A DNA stretch of 64,000 bases from Neptuniibacter halophilus (GTDB taxonomy: Bacteria; Pseudomonadota; Gammaproteobacteria; Pseudomonadales; Balneatricaceae). The notes beneath the pieces were generated by a model. The model ran no database searches. It saw only the letters and a program-made list of their open reading frames with translations, and was not told where the DNA came from. The DNA lies in the NCBI RefSeq assembly GCF_030295765.1, contig NZ_AP027292.1, positions 3,658,001-3,722,000 on the forward strand, given 5' to 3'. A program made the translations under genes and the position numbers. Position 1 is the first letter of the stretch, and each line of letters opens with the position of its first letter. Of this stretch, positions 54,101-63,100 are shown piece after piece.

Positions 54101-57100
54101 GTTCTGTGTACCTATATCAGCAGTTCGGGTGATATCGACACCGTCGCTGGCGGCCTGAGCCCAGAGGAAGTCATACAGATGCGGCGGTACCTGACGGCTC
54201 ACTGTAGCGATACCGAATGGGGAGAATGGCACGATATAGGAGTTATATTCGCCCACCCAGTCGATCAGGCGGTCACCACCGGTGTTACCGATCAGAATAT
54301 CCAGACCGGCCCCCCCGTAGACACGGTCTTCATACAGCAGGTGGGTATCCGGCGCATCGTTAAGCGCACCAGTCTGATCATAGCTGCTGCCGGAACCGCC
54401 GGTAACATCATCGGCATTCATCAGGTCATTACCCCAGCCGCCATAGATATGGTCACGGCCGGTACCGCCCACGATCCAGTCATTACCCAGATCACCGAAC
54501 AGCACATCGTCGCCGTCACTTTCGCGCGCCTGCATATCACCGATCGGCGTACCGTTCGGTGCAAAATCTACGTAGCCTTCGGTGGTTACGCCCTCGTTAT
54601 CCATTGCATTGAGGAAATAATGTTTCAATGTATCAGGATCAATTGAGTCATCTTTCCAGACCGAATTATCCTGATTGAAAAGAATCAGGCGTCGTGGATC
54701 GTACTCATCGTAGAGATAGAACTCACCCAGCCGGCTCTGAACCGGTTTCGGCGCATTCCACGGATCGTTGTCATCCCCGAACAGCAATACATCACCCGGA
54801 TTGTATGGGCGGCTGAAATCAATACGAATCAGGTAATCGATCTCCTGATTTTCGTTGATCACTGGCGCATAAGATTCATCCAGTGCTTCAGCACCGCTCA
54901 TCGCATCATCACCGGCACCACCGTGGATAAAGTCTTTACCCAGTCCACCGAAGATGATGTCGTCGGCAAACAGCGGATTGTAATGCGGATCATCGATTCC
55001 CGGAGCCAGATCCATTGGCGTCAGATCGACCGATTTTTTCAGTTCATATTCAATATTGATGGTTTCGGTCTGTACCTGACCCGGGGTGTAGATATATTCA
55101 TTCAGCACATTACCCTGACTGGTACGGGTATCCGGGTCACGCTCCAGCAGCAGCTCAACCCCGTACAGGACCTCTTCTCTGCCTTCAGTTGCGGTGTTAC
55201 GGCTGGTAAAGATACGACCATCATCACCCAGAATACCGTCGATACCGGTACCGCCGGAGATCCAGTCAGAACCCCAGCCACCAATAATGTCGTCATCATC
55301 GGCATCACCGAAGGCGATATCGTTGCCACCACCAAGGTAGATAAAGTCATCGCCGGTACCACCATGAACCTCATCGTTACCGCCGATATCCACTTTTGCG
55401 TAGAGGCCGGTATGAACATCATCACCGAACATAGCGCGGAATTCAGAATCTTCAGGATCATCCAGCGAGAACAGCTCCGGTTTAAAGTCAGGGCCGCCCG
55501 GTGTGTAATCGAGCAGACGGACACCACGGACGATGATCCGTTCGTTGCCCCGGTCCTCGACACCCTCAACCGACTGATCGTAGGCGTATTCCAGATAATC
55601 CTCACCCAGAGTATTCACATCGATGCCATTCACCCCGACAAGGCGGATAATGTCGCCGTTATCGCCGACGATCGCATCAGAATCACGTGCGTGGCGGTTT
55701 TCATTCGCGGTGCTGTCAGTAAGCTGCGTCACATCGGCGTTGCTTTCAACATTAAAGCCGTTATTGCGATCGATCTGCGTACCGGCACCGCCGAAGATCA
55801 TATCGCAGCCATCAGGGCGGTTATTTGCGCTGATCAGGCTGAAGTGGGTTGAGGAGCCCCCCACCAGGTCATCCTGACCCAGGCCGCCGAAGATGACGTC
55901 ATTGCCGCCACCGCCTTCGATATAGTCCTCGCCATCGCTGGCCAGTTCGATATGGGCGATGACAGTCAGCGGGCCGACCGGGTCTTCCGCGCCCATCCGT
56001 TCACGGGCAGCACCAATATGGGCTTCGGCTGCTACGGCACTGTCGATGGAGCCATCCCCCTGAATCACATCGTTACCCAACTGGCCGAACAGGGTGTCAT
56101 GCCCTGCGCCACCGGCGATGTAATCGTTACCGAAGCTGCCAACACCGGCTTCACCGGAATCGATCTCAAAGGTATGGTACTGTGCGTAATCGATTTCATA
56201 CTCAGCCCACCACTGCGGTCCGTTCGGATCACGGTAATCACGCATCAGGCCATCCGTCAGCAACCGTCCGGCGGTTTCGCCACTCAGTGGTGTCTGACCT
56301 TCGCCATCACCGTAGGCGTAGAGTGGATCCACGCCATCCGGCAGATCCCGGTCGGTACGCGCATAGATCAGGGTACCGGCCAGTGTCTGGAAGCGCGCAT
56401 TGAGGATATCGTCGAGCAGATTACCGTCAATGATCACGCCATCCTCCCCGGCCATGCGGGTCAGACTGACCATATCACCGAAGATCAGGTCATCACCTTC
56501 GCGCCCGTCCAGCATGTCGTGGCCAGATCCACCGATCAAGACATCGGCAATCGCGGTACCGTAGATAATGTCATCAGCACCGTTCTGTGGGTTCAGAGCA
56601 TTGATCTGGAGGATAGTATTCAGCTCGGTGGTCTGAATTTTCTGCAGCAGTGGCAGAACGCCCGCTGGCAGTGGTACCAGTGCATCCAGATCCGGAGAGT
56701 TCGGATCATGTACAAACTGGATCACTTCACCGTGGTCACCAAAGATGATGTTCTGGCTGTCGGCGAGCTCGTTGTCGATGCCGTCTACACGACCATCGCC
56801 TTCCAGTGTGTCTCGTCCGGCGATCAGGTGATCGCTGACCGGATACGGTACACGGACCGGCGCAAAGGTCTGGTCACTGGAGCCCAGGGTTGGATTGATG
56901 GTGGGTGCGGGGTTGGTATCAACCGCTGTAATATCCAGCGCACGGGTAAAGATATTCACGTTGATACCGTTGTCGCCGTAGATATGGTCCACACCGCGCT
57001 GTCCGAGAATGGTGTCGTCACCGGAGCCGCCGGCAAGATGATCACCCGCCTGGCTACCGATTATCAGGTCATTCCCGGCACCGCCGTAGGCGGTAATACC

Positions 57101-60100
57101 CACGCTTGGCATGTCGGCGTCTGCGACACCGGCAAACAGCTGCGAAGCATCAATTATGTCATGACCGGCATAGGTGTAAGGGTTAGCCAGCGGGAAGACC
57201 CACTCGTTATCTTCATTTTCACCATCCGGCAGATGGGCAAACGGATCGAATGGTTTCTCGCCAAACTCCTGACCCAATCGATCGAAGGAGTGACCTGAAT
57301 ACCAGCTGCCGTCCTGACTGGTGTCACCGTAGATCACCAGCGGACTGTCAGGACCTGCACCGCCGCTGATGACAAAGTGATCGCCGCCTACCTCAGAACC
57401 GGTATCTGTGGTGATATCGATTCGGGTGATGGTGACAGTTTTCGATTCGAGTACACACTCATGGATCGCCGCACCCTGCAGGTACATCGCGCTCGCGGTT
57501 ACTTCTGCAACGGTAAAGCCACCGGCTATACCCTCGATATAGATCACCTGACCTTCTTCAAAGCCATCCGTGATCCAGCTGCCGCCATCACTTCGTACCA
57601 GCCGATCAACAATCAGTTCGACCTCCTCGACTTCGGTAACGGTGGTTTCTGCGATAGAGAGGTGCAGATTGAGATCAACAACCGTGCCTTCACCAAAACC
57701 GGCACCGGAGAGGATCATGGCGGCACCCTGCCCCCAGGTGGCAAACTCGCCATCAGGTTTCAGTTCAGGGTCAGCATCGGCAAAGCCCAGAATTTCGCGG
57801 GTTTCACCCTCTGCGCCAACCTGTATCAGCTGTCCGATCTGATAGCCATCGTCCTGCCAGTCCCGACCATCGAGTCGGGTCAGAGTGTTAATCTCGCCAT
57901 CTGTAGCGGTATGGTAGTCACCCACGGTTTCGACAAACAGGTTACCGCCACCGTGCAATACGGTCAGGCTGCCGTGTGGTCCCTGTACCCAGATCAGCTC
58001 CTCTGCAGACTGCTGGGTTTCCAGTTCTGCGCCGAGCACGGTCATGCTGTCGCCGTCGATCTCAAGAACCCGGTACTGCACGGCGTTATCGAAACCACCG
58101 AGCGAGATCAGATGACCTTCAAGGAAGCCATGCTCTTCCCAGTTGTCGCCATCCTGACGGGTGAGTACGCCGCCTTCGGCATTACCGGCGATATCCAGAG
58201 TCAGGGATTCGATCACCAATGCATCCACCGCAGTCAGGCGAACATCGCTGCTACCATCCAGCAGCGGTACCGGGGTGGCACCGGCCAGTACCAGAATGGA
58301 GTTATCGTTTGGATCGGTAATCTCAACGGTACCGACACCACCCGGCGCAGTAACAAACTGAGATGCATCCTGCACTTCTACCACAGTCCATGTACCTGAA
58401 CCGTCAATAGTGACCGTCTGACCCGGCAGGAAGCCCTGTGCTTTCCAGTCATAACCGGCCAGGGTCAGGCTGCCGCCGCCCAAAAGATCAGGAGTGGATG
58501 TAAAGGCGTTTTCTGCGGAGACAAACGCGGTTGGATTGAGGGTACCGGTGACATCCAGACGGTCGTTACCTTCACCGAGCATCAGATTCAGCACTTCTAT
58601 ACTGCTTTCGGCGCTGTCGGTGGCGAAGCCTTCTGATCCCAGATTGATCTTACCGAAACTGATACCGCCCGGAATCACGATGTTACCGCCGCCACTGCCT
58701 TCACCAAAGGTTGGGCCACTGACCGGACCGAAGTCCAGATCATCCGCCATCCCGAAGCCCTGCAAAGTGGTTTCGGTGAGGATACCGCTGGTATCGGCTT
58801 TACTCGAATCGTTAAAGATATTCAGCACATCGATCTGCTGGCTTTCCGGTGGCTGAGCGCCAATGGCGATCAGGAAGTCGTCGGTTTCACCCGGCAGTTT
58901 AATACCGTTGGTCAGGGAGCGGTCTGCACCGGTAGGCCCTCCCTCGACTGCGAGCGGTCCGCGCAGTTTAGACAGCAGATGATTAGAAACCGGGAAGACT
59001 TTCACACCTTCTCGGGTTGGCGGAACGGTGTAGTCATCATCCGCCTGCAGCTCAATGGTCTGCATATCGTAGTAGTCGGTATCGGTAAAGGTGGCCAGCG
59101 GAGCAATCCGCACCACGGTCACGCTGTCAGCATCGCCGTCACCCAGCCAGGTGTCATCCAGATCGGATTCCACGCCGTCGATCATCACATGGATCAGCTG
59201 GAGTTTGCTGTCCTGAGCGTCGTTGTCGCCGCGGATCAGCTGTACTTTCGCTTCCACATCGGCTTCTACCCCATTCTGATCGCTGATACGCACCCACATG
59301 CCTTCAAGGAATCCTTCGGAGAGCCAGCCGGCTTGTTCGCCTTCAAGACTACGATCAAGGAACTGACCCGGGAAGAAGTCTGGGTTAGTCTCTTCACCAA
59401 AGCTGACTTCGCCGGAGTAGATAAAGGCTTCTGCCAGATCCGACAGCACCACCGGATCATCCGATTCGCCTGCGGTGGTCCAGCTGCCGGTCGCAGTAAG
59501 GGTCAGAGTCTGACCATCTTCAGAGACGGAAAGGACTTCATAGTCACCGTCGTTATCTGTGCTGCCTCCTACCCTGATGCTCTGGCCTGCTACCGGAATC
59601 AGATAATTCAGTGCGGTCGCATCCGGAGACTCACCTTCCTCAACCCAGCTGCCCAGCGCCGTAAGGGTGATGGTCAGCGCGTTGATTGACAGAATCTCGT
59701 AGTGGCCGTTATTCGCTGAGTAGCCGCCATTACCGCTGGCATCCACCTCGATAGTCTGGCCCACCGCAAAACCGTCAGCGCTGAAGTCGCCCGCTGCACG
59801 AGTCAGGGTCAGATTGGTACCATCATCATCAAAGGTAACCTGATCACTGAACAGTGCCTGCGGATCGTAACTGGCACCGTAGAAACCTTCATCAGCAAAG
59901 CTGCCAAGGTCAGAACCGGTGCCCCGGGTGATGGTCAGGTGGGTGCCATCATCACCGAAAATCAGCTGTCCGTTAAAGATCTGGTTGGCCTGCAGACCAC
60001 CAATCGCGGCGTACTGTTCAGGCGTGATACTGACACCATCAATGGTGATTACATCCGCCAGTCCATCGGTGAGCACTGCTACCTGAACCTCGCCGCTTGG

Positions 60101-63100
60101 CGCACGGGTCAGACGCAGCTCGTAGCTGTCGGTCTCACCACTACCGGCCGGAATATCCCGGATCAGCTGTGTAGCACCGGCGCTTTCGATTACCACCGCT
60201 CCGGCGGTTTCGTTGTCGTAGACCTCAACATCGAGCAGTTGCAGGCCGGAACGCAGATTCGGGAAGATATAATCCGCATCGCTGGTTGCAGCGTTGCGCT
60301 CAAATTCCACCACGGCCAGTTGCAGATCTTCGCGCACATAATCGTCACGGGCTTCGATGCCGATATTAATCGGATCGTTCCAGTCCGGATCGGCAATGCC
60401 ATCGATAAAGGTAAAGGTCGCCTGACCAATTATCACCCGGTCGTTGAGCTCGTCATACACCGGGTCAGTAAACAGTTCGAGGCGGCTGTCGTTATCCGGG
60501 TTGGTGAATTTAATCGCTTTATCAGCAAAATCATTCAGGACGATATCCACCAGAACCACACTGTTTGCTGCAGGCTGTTTAGCCAGCTGCAACTGGATCT
60601 GGTCGTTCAACTGGGTTGTTGCATCGCCTTCGATCACGATGGTCTGGCCGTCTACCAGACCGTTTTCATCAATCTCGGTAATCAGAACTCCCGGTGTATC
60701 ATTGTCCTGCACCTGGACTTCAACATTGCGTACATCTGCCGCATCATAGATACCGACGTTGGAGATCACCGAGTGCTGGATTACCACAACCCGGTCACCC
60801 TCAGCGCGCAGATCATCCGGAGCAAAGACGTAAACCTCCTGTTCGAGATTCCAGTTGGTGTGGTCAAATCTGAGTACAACCGCCCGGTTATCAATCTGGA
60901 CAGGTACTCCATCGATCATCACCGTACGCTGGAAGTCAGCATTGGTCACCAGCCCACCCGGATCATTGGTGGACAGCCAGATGCTGTCGCCCAGCGCATC
61001 AACCAGTGGATCGGGGTTCAGATCGTAAGGCTGGCCGGTTGATGGGTCGATAGTGCGCTCTTCCTGAGTGGAGCGTGCTGCGGATACGGTGACATACACT
61101 ACCTCACCTGCGGCCAGCTCTTCCGACAGGCGCACAGTATAGAAATCACTGAACTGATCGGCTTCGATCAGCTCCTCTCTGACCAGAGTCTGGCCCGGAC
61201 TGCTGTCACCGCCCGCCTCTTCATTGATGACAACCAGGCCTTCCAGCGCATTGGAGACGTTGTAATCGAAGCCATCCACGACCAGTCCGTTATAGAGCGG
61301 ATCGTCAGAGGTCACCAGATGGTCAACCGCACCGGACACGCCCTCAAGCTCACGGGTGATAATGTCTTCTACCACATCACCGCCCACATTGATGGTATCG
61401 GAACCCAGACCACCGATGACCCGATAGGCCACGCCAAACGCGGTGGACTGAACGAAGAACTCGTCGTCGCCCTCAAGGCCATCCACCTCAACCACTTCTA
61501 CAGTGGAGTACCGGACATTCAGGCCAGCGCCGTAGATACCGTCTTTGGTAATGACAATATCATCAGCGAACTCGGTACCCAGAATCACCAGCTTGTCGAA
61601 TCCGGCACCGCCCTCAACAGACACCGGCGCATTGATGTTGTAGCGCACCTCATCCTGACCGCCACCAGCACGGATATCGGGTGCCTGAGACACGGAGAAG
61701 CCAAGGCCTATCTGCGGAGTGGCGACGCCCTCTTCATCCAGAACAATCACATCATCGGTCGGATCTTCGGTGAGCAGCAAGTCGAGGTAGTTAATACCGC
61801 CATCGCCGTTGACGTCGAAATCAGTCAGCAAGGCATCCAGCGCGGCGCCATTATCCAGATCGTCGAAGCTGATCACGCCATCCTGCAGGTCCTGCAGAAT
61901 CTGCACGCCCGCATCCAGGTCGGCTTTATCGATGGTTCCGCTGTTGTCGAAGTCGAAATCTACAGTTGCAGACAGGGCGAAGGCGCGGACGATAAACAGA
62001 TCGTTATCATCATCCCCTTCCAGTCGCAGCTCGGCCTGATTTGAATAGACCCGGAACTCATCATCACCGCTACCCCCCTGAGCCACTAACGGAGCTGTAG
62101 CGCCGGCAGAGAGCCAGCCGCGGGTGGTGGCGACCAGATCAGGGAACTGATCCTGTGCCAGCAGATTACCGTCGGCGGTATCGCGCTGGGCCCCGAAGAT
62201 CTGGCCGATCTGGAACTGATCGTTACCTGCACCGCCATCGATGGAGGTGATCACGGTGGTATCGTCAACGAAGAAAGCATCATTACCGCCTCGACCCTCA
62301 ACCAGCAGGCGCCCATTGAGGCCGGTGTCATAGTTGATCCGCTGCACTTCGTTGCTGTCTTCATTGTTCTGAACCACATCGCCGTATTCAGCCAGGTTAC
62401 CATGCAGAATCGAGACATATCCCGGCCGGTCTGCGCTCTCATTCGGCAGGAATGCCGCCGCCCGCATCAGGAAGATATCATCGGTCTGATAGGCCTCGCC
62501 GCTGTTCGGATCGATGCCACTATCAGCACTGTCGTAACCGAAGATATTGAGCTCATCGACCCCGTCGAACTCGGCGCCGGTATCCAGCACGTTGATCACA
62601 TAGTTGCGCTGATCGGTGCCATTACTGCCCAGTGAATACACTTCGTAGTAGTCGGTGCCGGCCTGACCATCCAGGGTCAGGGTATGTTCTGCCACCGTCA
62701 CTGTATTAGGACCGGTTGTGGTCGCGGTATCCTGCAGGAAGTACACCCGCATCTGGTCTTCACCGTCGGCCACCAGAGATTCTATGTCCGCGCTGCCGTG
62801 CACCCGGGTTTTCGAGCCGAGGAAGATATAACCGTCATCCCCCTGACTGGTGCCACCGCTGGCACCGCTCAGGTCACCGAACTGGATAAAGTCAGCATCC
62901 GCATTACCCCAGATATTGGTGAGATAAACCGGCGCGGTATAGGTGGGTTCCGCGCTGCCTACCGGATCGCCTGCAGTCACATCCGCACCGGCGATAATCC
63001 GGCCGCGCAGCTCCATATGGGTGCCGTAGAACAGATCGGCGTTATTGTAGTCACCATAAATATCGATGTTCTCAGCGGCGAGAATCTCACTGTTCTGATG

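Noticed and set aside
54923..55852. 309-codon plus-strand open frame inside the giant gene
   Set aside because: Also an antisense shadow of RTX repeats; no start signal or family resemblance.
55952..57298. 448-codon plus-strand open frame inside the giant gene
   Set aside because: Antisense shadow of the Gly/Asp-rich RTX region; the translation mirrors repeat codons (Ile/Val/Thr-rich) and lacks a ribosome site.
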